The notes beneath the pieces were generated by a model. That model did no database searches, was not told where the DNA came from, and saw only the letters and a program-made list of their open reading frames with translations. Position numbers and translations under genes: made by a program. This document shows, one piece after another, positions 54,630 through 63,897 of a stretch of DNA of 64,000 bases. The first letter of the stretch is position 1. Each line of letters opens with the position of its first letter. The DNA comes from Pedobacter arcticus A12 (GTDB taxonomy: Bacteria > Bacteroidota > Bacteroidia > Sphingobacteriales > Sphingobacteriaceae): positions 124,001-188,000 of the forward strand of contig NZ_AKZJ01000014.1 in the NCBI RefSeq assembly GCF_000302595.1, in the 5' to 3' direction.

Positions 54630-55394
54630 ATGAGATTTTATAAAACATTTTTAATTGCAGGGTTTGCAATAACCATGTTGTCTTGTAAAAAGGAGAGTCC
54701 AATTGTGGATTTGGGTAGTGCTTTAGAAAATAATGCACACCGAGCTTCATTAAGAGTGACACTAAACAACAGAGCGCCAGCTATTGGCGATTCCATTATT
54801 CTAACTGCGTCTACTTGGCATATTAGCGACAAGATTGATAAGGTCGAATTTTCGGAAACAGTAGTAGAAAAATACGCCGTAAATCTGAAACTAAATAATA
54901 CAACCCTTAGTTCTTTTGTAGATGATGTGCCGGTTTATATTGTGTTAGACTCTTTAGAGAAAGAAAAGATTTACAAAACAGTTTCAAGCCAAAATAACGA
55001 GTTAGGTAAGTATTTTGAAACACTTTCAGACGCTTACGTAATCCGAGATGTTTACAAAAAATTTATGCCGAGAGATGTTAAAAATGCTGATTTAATCAAT
55101 GCTTTATCAGATGAAGGTTTTGCATCGCTTAAAAGTCTGTTGGCTTTAAAAATCAACGTTTTGGATTATAAAGCGTTATTTCCAACAGCACCTGCTTCAG
55201 ATATTAGCGGTGCGGTACTAAGTGCTGCCGGCAAAGCAAACTTAAACAGCAACCTTACAAAATCTTTGCTAATTGCTAATGCTTTGCAAACAGCAACCAA
55301 AAAAGGTTCTTTGATTGTGAGTTTAAAGGTAAAAGTTACAGCGCAAAATACAGCTACCAATGAAGTCGTGAACGTTTTTCAGGCTAAATACTAA
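54630..55394 (+). CDS. Locus-specific lipoprotein, unknown function
   Basis: This 254-residue protein has a lipobox (TMLSC, Cys19) followed by KKESP, an acidic/basic start compatible with surface export. An immunoglobulin-like N-terminal part (RVTLNNRAPAIGDSIILTASTWH) precedes a helical C-terminal part. In position it corresponds to the SusE/SusF-type binding proteins after susD, but it is not recognisably a SusE. It starts 5 bp after susD. Confidence 0.78.
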   Translation: MRFYKTFLIAGFAITMLSCKKESPIVDLGSALENNAHRASLRVTLNNRAPAIGDSIILTASTWHISDKIDKVEFSETVVEKYAVNLKLNNTTLSSFVDDVPVYIVLDSLEKEKIYKTVSSQNNELGKYFETLSDAYVIRDVYKKFMPRDVKNADLINALSDEGFASLKSLLALKINVLDYKALFPTAPASDISGAVLSAAGKANLNSNLTKSLLIANALQTATKKGSLIVSLKVKVTAQNTATNEVVNVFQAKY

Positions 55395-55397
55395 AAC

Positions 55398-57026
55398 ATG
55401 TTAATGATGAGAAAATATTTATTGTATTTAACAGCAATAGTGTTGCTTGCAGTGGGTTGCAAGCAAGATGAGATTAGCAGAATTACCCCAACAGGAGATT
55501 TTGATGTTTATTTTGATTTTCCACAGGGAGAAATTACTGCACCAACTAAACTAATTTTAGTAAACAGGTCTAGGTTTTCCGAGAAGTTTTTATGGAAATT
55601 CCCACAGGGAAAAACTTTAAAAGATTCAACCTTATCGGATGTAAGCACAAGCGAAAAGGTAGTTCCTGATACCATTGTTTACAGTTTGCCAGGGACTTAT
55701 AAAATCACTTTAACTGCATGGCAAAACGGTAAAATGGACTCCATAACTCGAGATATTGTTGTGAAGAAAAGAACACCCTCCATAACAGCGCCTGATAATA
55801 TCGAAGTTCTCAATAGCTATCAGTTTCTGGCTTCTGCTTTTAAATTCCCAGCAAATCCTATTTCATTCTCTTGGAATTTTGACGAGCCAGGTTTAGTATC
55901 AACGGAGCAAAATCCAACTATTGCTTTCCAAAGAGAAGGTCTTCATACCATCACACTAACAGTTAACGATGGAGAAGAAACGCTTGTTGTTACAAAAATT
56001 GTTGAGGTAAAAGGAGAACTGGCAAAGAGCCTTTACTTTACTGATGCGGTGAGCCAAAAAATTTACAGACTTAGTTTTGCGCAGAACGCGGTAGTGCAGC
56101 AAACCACCATGTCAACCACGCTTCACCCTTTATCTATCAGTGTGCATAATAACAGAATTTATGTTGTAGAAACGGGGAAAGGTTTAAGATTTAGCTCTGG
56201 CGTAAACGCAGCCGCTGATGGCAGCATCACATCTTATGATATTAATGGATCTAATCCAGTTGTTTTAACAAAATCTTCTGTTTCTGTGGGTACAGTGGAC
56301 TATAGAAACGATCCTTGGATGCATACGTTTGATGGTAGTGGAAATATTTGGTTTACCGAGAGAAACGGTGGCGTAAGAACCTTACCTACTGCTGCGGTTG
56401 ATGTTCCGTATCCATTGTCGAAATTTGCATTAACTGCGGCAAATGCTGGAGTATCTACCGCAACCTATTTTGATGGTGGCTTGGAGTTCGTAAATAACGA
56501 GCTTTGGTTGTCAAAAACAGGAACCACTGGCAAGGGAATCTGGAGATTTAATACAGATGGAACGTTTGTTGCCCCACTTGGCGGTAGTATCATGAATTAT
56601 GCAATCAGAACGTTTGTGGTAGACCAGGTTCATCAGAAAATATACTTTGCGGTTAACGTTGGCGCTTTTGGGTTGTACCGAGCAGATATTGATGGAAACA
56701 ATGTAGTGGCCGTTGATAATGGGGCAAGTATGCAAATTGATGCAAATGGATTTTCGCTAGAAGGTTCAGATAACGAGCGGATATACATTACCGGCTTGGC
56801 CTTAAATTTAGATACATCATTACCTTCTGGCGGTAATTTGTATTTCGGTTATAGAAGTGATTTAGACATCACAGGTGATCCCAATGCTCCAACTATAAAG
56901 AAAAACCCAGCTGTTAATTCAGGTGTCAAAGTTTACCCATTGGACGGTAGTAGTGCTCCAAAATTCATTGAAGCAACAAAAGGCTATGCGCCCTATGGTA
57001 TTGCTGTAGATAATGTTAGAAGATAG
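55398..57026 (+). CDS. PKD-domain lipoprotein with beta-propeller
   Basis: This 542-residue lipoprotein (lipobox ending Cys21, then KQDE) has one or two PKD domains (about 35-205; FLWKFPQGKT, ISFSWNFDEPG and TITLTVNDG). A YWTD/six-bladed propeller-like region follows (KSLYFTDAVSQKIYRL, QKIYFAVNVGAFGLYRADIDGNN). Surface carbohydrate binding is the likely role. It starts 3 bp after the previous gene and belongs to the susCD operon. No catalytic motif is visible. Confidence 0.85.
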   Translation: MLMMRKYLLYLTAIVLLAVGCKQDEISRITPTGDFDVYFDFPQGEITAPTKLILVNRSRFSEKFLWKFPQGKTLKDSTLSDVSTSEKVVPDTIVYSLPGTYKITLTAWQNGKMDSITRDIVVKKRTPSITAPDNIEVLNSYQFLASAFKFPANPISFSWNFDEPGLVSTEQNPTIAFQREGLHTITLTVNDGEETLVVTKIVEVKGELAKSLYFTDAVSQKIYRLSFAQNAVVQQTTMSTTLHPLSISVHNNRIYVVETGKGLRFSSGVNAAADGSITSYDINGSNPVVLTKSSVSVGTVDYRNDPWMHTFDGSGNIWFTERNGGVRTLPTAAVDVPYPLSKFALTAANAGVSTATYFDGGLEFVNNELWLSKTGTTGKGIWRFNTDGTFVAPLGGSIMNYAIRTFVVDQVHQKIYFAVNVGAFGLYRADIDGNNVVAVDNGASMQIDANGFSLEGSDNERIYITGLALNLDTSLPSGGNLYFGYRSDLDITGDPNAPTIKKNPAVNSGVKVYPLDGSSAPKFIEATKGYAPYGIAVDNVRR

Positions 57027-57038
57027 GTATTAGTTTAA

Positions 57039-57062
57039 GAGGCTGTTTTAAATAACAGCCTC
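57039..57062 (+). terminator. Hairpin between the PKD and GH18 genes
   Basis: A perfect 9-bp stem GAGGCTGTT/AACAGCCTC with loop TTAAAT is followed by a weak TTGAT. It lies 12 bp after the PKD stop and 20 bp before the GH18 start, so it probably only reduces read-through. Confidence 0.5.
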
Positions 57063-57082
57063 TTGATATAAATTAAGATTTT

Positions 57083-58126
57083 ATGAAAAAGATATTCTTA
57101 CTAGGGTTTTTAGGTCTCGTTTTGCTTCAAGCATGTGAAAAAGACGTAGCAGTAGTACCCGAAAATTACAATACCGGTGCAGTTAGAACAAAGCCAACTA
57201 CACCTTATGTATCAAACACAGCATTTAAAATAGTTGCTTATTACGCAGAAGGCCGAGAGCCGGATTCAATTGGTGTAGAAAAATTTAAAATGATTACCCA
57301 TTTACACTATGCTTTTGCGTACCCTAACGCTAATGGAACCATAAAGGCAATTACTAAACCTGCTAACTTCGAAAAAATGAGAAAGTTGGCTAAGGATAAC
57401 GGCGTTAAGTTTGGAGTTTCAATTGCTGGCGTATCGGCGGCGGAAAAGGAAAACTATGAAACAATCATGAAAGATCCTTCGTTGAGAGCAACATTTATCA
57501 CCAATGTGGTGAATTTTGCCGTAACCAACGATTTAGACGGGATTGATATTGATTGGGAATACCCAAGCGCAAACTTAGGAAACCAAATAACCTACGAAGC
57601 TTTTATGAAAGCGCTTTCTGTAGAATTGCATGCGTGGCATAAATATTTGAGCGCTGCTGTAACTGCCGGCGTTTACGCTGGAGGTATTAGAGACGGAGTT
57701 ACACTTGGAGCCGTAGAAGCAATGGATTTTGTAAACCTAATGGCTTATGATGGTGCAGGTTATCGCTCAGACCCTAACCACGCTTCTATGTTTTTAACGG
57801 AGGATGTGGTTGCTTATTGGGTAAACCAAAAAGGAATTCCGAAAGAAAAAGCAGTTGTAGGGATACCAGCTTATGGTAAAAATGCGGCTAACGCAGCTTT
57901 AACCTTTCGCGATTTGCTTTTTCAAGGTGCTGATGCGAACCTAAATTCATTTACTACAACTGGGGGCTCAACATATTACTACAATGGTATACCTTCTGTA
58001 AAAGCAAAAGCTCTTTTGTCTAAAGCAAAAGCCAATGGTATAATGTTTTGGGAATTTTATCAAGATGTTAATGGAGATAAATCCTTGTTAAAAGCTACAA
58101 ACGATGCTTTAGGGAGAGCATATTAA
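57083..58126 (+). CDS. Glycoside hydrolase family 18 lipoprotein
   Basis: This 347-residue lipoprotein (Cys18) has a GH18 TIM barrel. The catalytic DxxDxDxE motif is intact in LDGIDIDWEYP (Asp152, Asp155, Asp157, catalytic Glu159), with VNLMAYD on a later strand and a final MFWEFYQD. GH18 enzymes cut beta-1,4 GlcNAc links in chitin, N-glycans or, in some cases, peptidoglycan-like chains by substrate-assisted catalysis. Context with murQ favours an amino-sugar polymer. It is surface or periplasm anchored. Confidence 0.92.
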   Translation: MKKIFLLGFLGLVLLQACEKDVAVVPENYNTGAVRTKPTTPYVSNTAFKIVAYYAEGREPDSIGVEKFKMITHLHYAFAYPNANGTIKAITKPANFEKMRKLAKDNGVKFGVSIAGVSAAEKENYETIMKDPSLRATFITNVVNFAVTNDLDGIDIDWEYPSANLGNQITYEAFMKALSVELHAWHKYLSAAVTAGVYAGGIRDGVTLGAVEAMDFVNLMAYDGAGYRSDPNHASMFLTEDVVAYWVNQKGIPKEKAVVGIPAYGKNAANAALTFRDLLFQGADANLNSFTTTGGSTYYYNGIPSVKAKALLSKAKANGIMFWEFYQDVNGDKSLLKATNDALGRAY

Positions 58127-58164
58127 ATTAATTCATCACAAATTTTTAAGCTGATTTTTTTATA

Positions 58165-59685
58165 ATGATAAAGAGATATGTTCTTCTTGTGCCTATGTTT
58201 TTAGTTTTTTGGGCAACAATTGTAATAGGTCAAACATTGCCAAAACGGGAATTTCGGGCAGTTTGGGTGGCAACGGTTAAAAATATTGATTGGCCTTCTA
58301 AATCTGGTTTATCTTCAGAAAAGCAACAACAGGAGTTGATTTCCATTTTAGATGAGCATCAAAAAAACAACATCAATGCTATCTTTTTTCAGATACGCCC
58401 TGCGGCAGATGCCTTGTACGCAAAAAGTAAGGAGCCATGGTCTGCAGTATTAAGCGGAAAGCAAGGCGAAGCGCCGAAGCCTTTTTATGACCCATTAGAT
58501 TTTGCAATTAAAGAAGCACACAAACGTGGAATGGAACTGCATGCTTGGTTAAACCCTTACCGAGCCACAACAGATTCAGATTCGCTATCGCTAAGCAAAA
58601 ACCATATAACCATAACACACCCAAATTGGGTTTTTAGTTATGAGGGTAAAAAATACTTTAACCCCGCACTGCCAGAAGTTAGAGACTATATTAATGAAGT
58701 TGTGATGAACGTGGTAAAACAATATGATATCGATGGAGTACATTTCGATGATTATTTTTATCCTTACCCAGGCAAAAAGCAATTGCCAGATAGTTTAGCG
58801 TTTATTGCAAATAAACGCGGACAAAGCAATATCGAAGATTGGCGACGAGAAAACGTTGACTTGCTAATTAAACAAGTTTCGGAGAGCATTCACAAAACTA
58901 AAAAGTATGTAAAGTTTGGCGTAAGTCCCTTCGGAATTTGGAGAAATAAAAAAGACGATCCCCGTGGGTCCGATTCTAATGGTTTTTCTGGTTATAGCGC
59001 ACTTTACGCAGATGTTTACAAATGGGCTAAAAATGGCTGGTTAGATTATGTTAACCCCCAGATTTATTTTCCTTTTGGATACGCTCCTGCAGCCTATGAG
59101 AAATTAACGGATTGGTGGGCAGCAAACGCCTTCGGCAAACATGTTTATATCGGCCATGGAATATATCGCCTTGATCAAAAGCTGAACGGTTGGGATAATC
59201 CACAACAGCTTCCTAACCAAATCCGTTACCTTAGAAATAACAAAAATATCCAGGGGAGTGTGTTTTTTAGTTCAAAGTCTGTAACCAATAACATGGGCAG
59301 TTTTCAGGATTCGCTAAGGCAAAATCTTTATAAAAACACTGCTTTGCCACCAACAATGCCCTGGATAGATAATATACCGCCAGCAGTTCCAATAAAGCTT
59401 ACGGTAAAAAGAGGCAGTAGTTCTGTATTGTTAAACTGGAAAAAGCCTTTACAAGTTAGAGACGGCGATACTGCTTATGGTTATGTAATTTATAGAACTG
59501 TTGCTGCGCATAAGTTAGATATTAACAATCCGCAACAGATCTTAAAAGTGGTTTACAATGATTCGGAATCTTTCGAGGATAAATCTGTGGAGAGAAAAGA
59601 GAAATACCGTTATTCAATTACCGCGTTAGATAGAATGAAGAATGAAAGTGGGGCATCTAACCAAGTAAAAGCGAAGACAAAATAA
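58165..59685 (+). CDS. GHL10 (DUF187) glycosidase without sorting domain
   Basis: This 506-residue exported enzyme has a signal peptide, then a GHL10 barrel (REFRAVWVATVKNIDWPSKSG, HAWLNPYRA, IDGVHFDDYFYPYP) and a C-terminal fibronectin-III-like domain (PPAVPIKLTVKRGSSSVLLNWKKP). It has no T9SS tail, so it is probably periplasmic, while its paralogue at 46504 is surface-bound. This division would let the cell cut long strands outside and short ones inside. Its position directly before murQ supports a peptidoglycan substrate. Confidence 0.9.
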   Translation: MIKRYVLLVPMFLVFWATIVIGQTLPKREFRAVWVATVKNIDWPSKSGLSSEKQQQELISILDEHQKNNINAIFFQIRPAADALYAKSKEPWSAVLSGKQGEAPKPFYDPLDFAIKEAHKRGMELHAWLNPYRATTDSDSLSLSKNHITITHPNWVFSYEGKKYFNPALPEVRDYINEVVMNVVKQYDIDGVHFDDYFYPYPGKKQLPDSLAFIANKRGQSNIEDWRRENVDLLIKQVSESIHKTKKYVKFGVSPFGIWRNKKDDPRGSDSNGFSGYSALYADVYKWAKNGWLDYVNPQIYFPFGYAPAAYEKLTDWWAANAFGKHVYIGHGIYRLDQKLNGWDNPQQLPNQIRYLRNNKNIQGSVFFSSKSVTNNMGSFQDSLRQNLYKNTALPPTMPWIDNIPPAVPIKLTVKRGSSSVLLNWKKPLQVRDGDTAYGYVIYRTVAAHKLDINNPQQILKVVYNDSESFEDKSVERKEKYRYSITALDRMKNESGASNQVKAKTK

Positions 59686-59784
59686 GGGTAGGCTTTAATC
59701 GACTATCGTCTAAATCATTTTTAAAAATCAAACAACAATACAAACTAATTCATCAAAAATTTACAATCTTAAATTTAGAACATC

Positions 59785-60603
59785 ATGGATATTACGACAG
59801 AAAAAGAGTCGAATTACAACGACCTAGAAAAAATGACTGTCAAAGATATTTTGGTAAATATCAATAAAGAAGACAGCTCCGTAACGGCTGCGGTTGCCAA
59901 AGTAATCCCACAAATTGAAGCATTGGCAACCGTTGCTTCGCTACAGATGAAGAAAGGTGGCCGGATGTTTTACATCGGTGCAGGTACCAGCGGACGGCTA
60001 GGTGTGCTAGACGCATCAGAATGTCCGCCAACTTTTGGAGTTCCTTTTGATAGAATTGTTGGGATTATTGCAGGTGGAGAAGGTGCTATTAGAAAAGCAG
60101 TGGAGTTTGCCGAAGATGATATGGAGCAAGCTTGGAAAGATCTAAAAGAATTTAATATCAATCAAAATGATATTGTGGTGGGTTTGGCTGCATCAGGTAC
60201 CACGCCTTACGTTATTGGCGGTTTGCGCACAGCTAACAATAATCAAATCACAACCGGCTGTATTGTTTGTAACGCAAGTAGTCCGGTTGCAAAAGAAGCT
60301 AAGTATCCTGTAGAAGTGGTTGTAGGTCCTGAGTTTGTGTCAGGTTCAACGCGTATGAAATCTGGTACAGCACAAAAACTAGTACTTAACATGCTCAGCA
60401 CCTCTGTAATGATACAATTGGGCAAAGTGAAGGGAAATAAAATGGTTGATATGCAATTGACCAATAAAAAGCTGGTAGCCCGTGGCGTTAAAATGATCAT
60501 GGCAGAAACCGGTGCAGAGGAAGCTATAGCTGCAGATTTGCTGAGAGATTTTGGAAGTGTTAGAAAAGCAATAGATAATTTTAAAAACTATAAAACAGTA
60601 TAA
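59785..60603 (+). CDS. murQ: N-acetylmuramic acid 6-phosphate etherase
   Basis: MurQ removes D-lactate from MurNAc-6-phosphate, giving GlcNAc-6-phosphate, and is dedicated to muramic acid catabolism. The 272-residue SIS-domain protein has YIGAGTSGRLGVLDASECPP, VGLAASGTTPYVIGGL and SGSTRMKSGTAQKLVLNMLST. It lies 10 bp before the symporter gene and is the best clue to the substrate of the whole locus. It needs a MurNAc kinase or phosphotransferase; neither is in the window. Confidence 0.96.
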   Translation: MDITTEKESNYNDLEKMTVKDILVNINKEDSSVTAAVAKVIPQIEALATVASLQMKKGGRMFYIGAGTSGRLGVLDASECPPTFGVPFDRIVGIIAGGEGAIRKAVEFAEDDMEQAWKDLKEFNINQNDIVVGLAASGTTPYVIGGLRTANNNQITTGCIVCNASSPVAKEAKYPVEVVVGPEFVSGSTRMKSGTAQKLVLNMLSTSVMIQLGKVKGNKMVDMQLTNKKLVARGVKMIMAETGAEEAIAADLLRDFGSVRKAIDNFKNYKTV

Positions 60604-60613
60604 TTTAGCATTT

Positions 60614-62101
60614 ATGTCGCCAATTCTATTGCTCTCTTTTTTAATCATTTACTTTGCTGTCCTTATCGGGATATCCTATTTTACTTCTCGTGGATCATCA
60701 GATAATTCTAGCTTTTTTATAGCTAACAGAAATTCGAAATGGTATTTTGTGGCATTCGGGATGATTGGAACGGCACTTTCTGGTGTAACTTTTATATCTG
60801 TTCCGGGTGCAGTAGAACAAAGTGCATTTAGTTATTTTCAATTTGTTCTGGGAAATACGGTTGGCTTCGTATTAAATGCCACTGTTTTATTGCCTTTATA
60901 TTATCGGTTGAACTTGATCTCTATTTATACTTATTTAGAAGAAAGGCTTGGGTTTTGGAGCTATAAATCTGGCTCCATGATATTTTTAATCTCTAGGATT
61001 GTAGGTTCTGCTTTTAGGTTATATCTGGTAGCTATAGTGCTCCAGAAATTTATATTTGACGCTTGGAACGTTCCTTTTTGGCTCACCATTGTCATCTGTT
61101 TGGTATTAATTTGGTCTTACACTTTTAAGGGCGGTTTAAAAACAATCGTGATAACTGATACATTACAAACGGTTTTTTTATTATCGTCCGTAGTATTGTC
61201 CATTTATTTCATCGCCAAAAGCTTAGATTTAAATATTGCCCAAACTTTTGAAACAGTAAAAGAAAGCTCCTATTCGAAAATCTTCTTTTTTGATAACTTC
61301 TCAGAAAATAAAAGGCATTTCTTAAAACAGTTTTTAGGAGGTATTTTTATCACCATCGCCATGACGGGTTTAGATCAAGACCTGATGCAAAAGAATTTGA
61401 GTTGCAAAAACATCGGCGAAGCACAGAAAAACATGCTCACCTTTACAGGGATATTTGTAGTGATCAATTTATTTTTCTTGAGCGTTGGTGCATTGCTTTA
61501 CATCTACGCTAATGCAAAAGGAATAGATATTGCTAGTTTGGCAACCCCAGATCATCTTTTTCCAGAAATCGGTTTAAATCATTTAGGTGCTTTCCCGGCA
61601 ATCGTGTTTATGTTAGGCTTAACAGCCGCTACTTTTGCTACCACAGATTCGGCTTTAACAGCGTTAACCACCTCTTTTTGTGTCGATTTTTTAGGCTTTA
61701 ATAAAGGAGGAGATTACAATTCTAAAAAACTAATCAATACTAGGCATTTAGTTCATATCGTATTTTCTATACTGATTTTTGGCGTGGTACTGGTTTTTAA
61801 AGTAATCAACGATGATTCGGTTGTAAACGCAATTTTTAAAGCAGCAGGTTATACTTACGGACCTTTATTAGGATTGTTCGTCTTTGGTATGATGAACGGC
61901 AGAAAGATAAAAGATAGATTGGTGCCCTTTATTTGTCTGCTAGCCCCAATACTCACTTTTATAATCGATATAAATTCCGAAACCTGGTTTGGTTATGCGG
62001 TTGGTTTTGAGTTAATTATAATTAATGCATTTATTACAATCTGCTGTCTGTTTTTAATCAGTAGTAAACCAACATTTCCGGCCGTTAATGTTAAGTTTTA
62101 A
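60614..62101 (+). CDS. Sodium:solute symporter (SSS family)
   Basis: This 495-residue inner-membrane protein has about 13-14 transmembrane helices and the SSS layout: NSKWYFVAFGMIGTALSGVTFISVPG at the N-terminus and the GLTAATFATTDSALTALTTSF sodium-site segment near residue 335. It is co-transcribed with murQ. Relatives (MurT-like in Tannerella) import MurNAc or anhydro-MurNAc, so this is probably the inner-membrane sugar importer. Substrate is inferred. Confidence 0.92.
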   Translation: MSPILLLSFLIIYFAVLIGISYFTSRGSSDNSSFFIANRNSKWYFVAFGMIGTALSGVTFISVPGAVEQSAFSYFQFVLGNTVGFVLNATVLLPLYYRLNLISIYTYLEERLGFWSYKSGSMIFLISRIVGSAFRLYLVAIVLQKFIFDAWNVPFWLTIVICLVLIWSYTFKGGLKTIVITDTLQTVFLLSSVVLSIYFIAKSLDLNIAQTFETVKESSYSKIFFFDNFSENKRHFLKQFLGGIFITIAMTGLDQDLMQKNLSCKNIGEAQKNMLTFTGIFVVINLFFLSVGALLYIYANAKGIDIASLATPDHLFPEIGLNHLGAFPAIVFMLGLTAATFATTDSALTALTTSFCVDFLGFNKGGDYNSKKLINTRHLVHIVFSILIFGVVLVFKVINDDSVVNAIFKAAGYTYGPLLGLFVFGMMNGRKIKDRLVPFICLLAPILTFIIDINSETWFGYAVGFELIIINAFITICCLFLISSKPTFPAVNVKF

Positions 62102-62178
62102 CGATGGGTGTGCAGTAAATAAACTGAGCTTGCTCATATAATTTATTCCACAAAAGTAATGTATAGCCCTTGCTATAA

Positions 62179-62922
62179 TTATACAATAGTGATAATATCA
62201 GCGTAAGCGTGGAGTTTCTCGTCGTCAGGACTTAACTCTGTAACTAAATAATCTAGCGCATTCAAATCACAAACTTTTAATTTTTGTATGGTATCTAACT
62301 TCTCTGCAATGCCAATTAAAGCGGTTTTTGTTGCAGCTTTTACCATTGCTTTTTTTACCTGCACTACTTCCCAATCCGAATCGGTAACTCCATCTTTTAG
62401 CGAAAAACTGCTAGAAGTTAACAAGCAAAGGTCAAATTTAATATCAGCTAGTTGACTAATTACTGCCGAACCTACGCTTATCTGTGCATTTTTAGATAAG
62501 TTTCCACCCAGCAAAATAACGGTTACATTTGGGTATTCCACCAATTCAATAGCCACTAAAGGACTAACAGTAAAAAATGTACAGGCTAATCTATCCGGAA
62601 TCATCCTTGCCAATTCAATCATGGTTGTTCCGCCACTTACCAGTACCAGCATGCCATCTTTAATCAGGCTTAAAACTTTTCTAGCAATCTCCTTTTTGCC
62701 TTCTTTGGCATATGTATCTGTATCGTGAAATGGATAGTGAAAAGATTTAGATAAAGCGCCTCCATGCACTTTTAGGATTTTTCCAGCATCAGCCAGATCA
62801 TTTAAATCTCTACGGATTGTATCTTCAGAAACTACCAGTTTCTCACTTAAATCTGAAGATAAAACTTTATTGTGAAGATTGATTTGTTTAATGATATATG
62901 CTTGGCGCTCTTCTTTTAACAT
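62179..62922 (-). CDS. DeoR/GlpR-family transcriptional regulator
   Basis: This 247-residue repressor-type regulator has an N-terminal winged helix-turn-helix (LSSDLSEKLVVSEDTIRRDLNDL, about 17-40) and a C-terminal DeoRC sensor domain (DGMLVLVSGGTTMIELARMIP). Sensor domains of this class bind phosphosugars. It is convergent with the symporter gene and probably controls the locus, with an amino-sugar phosphate as a plausible ligand. Confidence 0.93.
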   Translation of the reverse strand: MLKEERQAYIIKQINLHNKVLSSDLSEKLVVSEDTIRRDLNDLADAGKILKVHGGALSKSFHYPFHDTDTYAKEGKKEIARKVLSLIKDGMLVLVSGGTTMIELARMIPDRLACTFFTVSPLVAIELVEYPNVTVILLGGNLSKNAQISVGSAVISQLADIKFDLCLLTSSSFSLKDGVTDSDWEVVQVKKAMVKAATKTALIGIAEKLDTIQKLKVCDLNALDYLVTELSPDDEKLHAYADIITIV

Positions 62923-63046
62923 TGGAGGGAGTGTTTACGATAACAAATATATTAATCGAAACGATAAAACAGAAAAGAAAGTACGTTTATATAAAAGATA
63001 TAAGTTAGGAAAGAAACCGCAGTGAAAAATTATAAGATTTTAAATA

Positions 63047-63084
63047 CATCTGAACGCTGAAAGCGAATGCTCAACGTTCAGATG
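63047..63084 (-). terminator. Terminator-like hairpin after the TPM gene
   Basis: CATCTGAACG (63047-63056) pairs with CGTTCAGATG (63075-63084), 8 bp after the TPM stop on the minus strand, followed by TGTATTTAAAATCTT. The 63001-63040 stretch beyond is AT-rich DeoR leader. Confidence 0.6.
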
Positions 63085-63091
63085 TTGAATG

Positions 63092-63883
63092 TTACCAACT
63101 ACCGCTAGCTCCGCCACCACCAAAGCTACCACCACCAAATCCTCCAAATCCACCCCCGCCAGATGAGCCGCCGAAACCTCCACCTCCACCAAATCCGCCA
63201 CTGCTTCTTCCCCCGCTTCCTAAACCTGCGAGTACAGACCACCACATCATGTCCGCCGCACCTCGGCTACCAATTACATTTCTACCACCTCCACCGCCGC
63301 CTTTTCCACCTCGTCCAATTAAACTAATCACTACAATTGCAATCAGAATTACAAGTCCAACCGGGAAACCCTTTTCTTTTTTAAGTTTCTTAGTATTGGT
63401 GTTTTTGTATTCGCCTTTGGTATAGCTAATAATAGCATCTGTTCCAGCGGTTAAACCAGTGGCATAGTCACCGTTTTTATAGTTGGGTTTTATTTCATTT
63501 TCTATAATCCGCTTGGCAATAGCATCAGGTAAAGCACCCTCTATACCGTAACCGGTTTGTATCGTTACCTTTCGGTCGCCAATGGAAGTTAAAACTAAAA
63601 TTCCTGTATTTTTCTCTTTTCCACCAATTCCCCAGGCTCTTCCTAATTGGTAGGCATAATCTCCAATTTCATATCCATCTAAAGAGGGAATTATAACAAC
63701 GGAAATCTGTATAGAAGTTGAATCATCAAAAGCGACAAGCTTTTGCTCTAACGCAGCAACTTGGCTACTGTTTAAAGTATTGGTATAATCGTTAACTAAT
63801 GTAGTTGGCTTGGCCGGGAATTTTTGAGCATAACCTAAGAAAGAAAAAATACTTAAGCATATAAATAGTAGAAAACGTTTCAT
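63092..63883 (-). CDS. TPM domain-containing exported protein with Gly-rich tail
   Basis: This 263-residue protein has a signal peptide (ending LGYAQ) and a TPM domain (about 25-165: LVNDYTNTLNSSQVAALEQKL, GRAWGIGGKEKNTGILVL, IQTGYGIEGALPD). One transmembrane helix (GFPVGLVILIAIVVISLIG) and a Gly/Ser-rich tail follow. It matches YgcG-like members that occur with LemA. The upstream partial TPM gene ends in TGATG overlapping an ATG at 63898, five codons earlier, which is an alternative coupled start. Confidence 0.88.
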   Translation of the reverse strand: MKRFLLFICLSIFSFLGYAQKFPAKPTTLVNDYTNTLNSSQVAALEQKLVAFDDSTSIQISVVIIPSLDGYEIGDYAYQLGRAWGIGGKEKNTGILVLTSIGDRKVTIQTGYGIEGALPDAIAKRIIENEIKPNYKNGDYATGLTAGTDAIISYTKGEYKNTNTKKLKKEKGFPVGLVILIAIVVISLIGRGGKGGGGGGRNVIGSRGAADMMWWSVLAGLGSGGRSSGGFGGGGGFGGSSGGGGFGGFGGGSFGGGGASGSW

Positions 63884-63897
63884 GTAAAATTCTTTCA

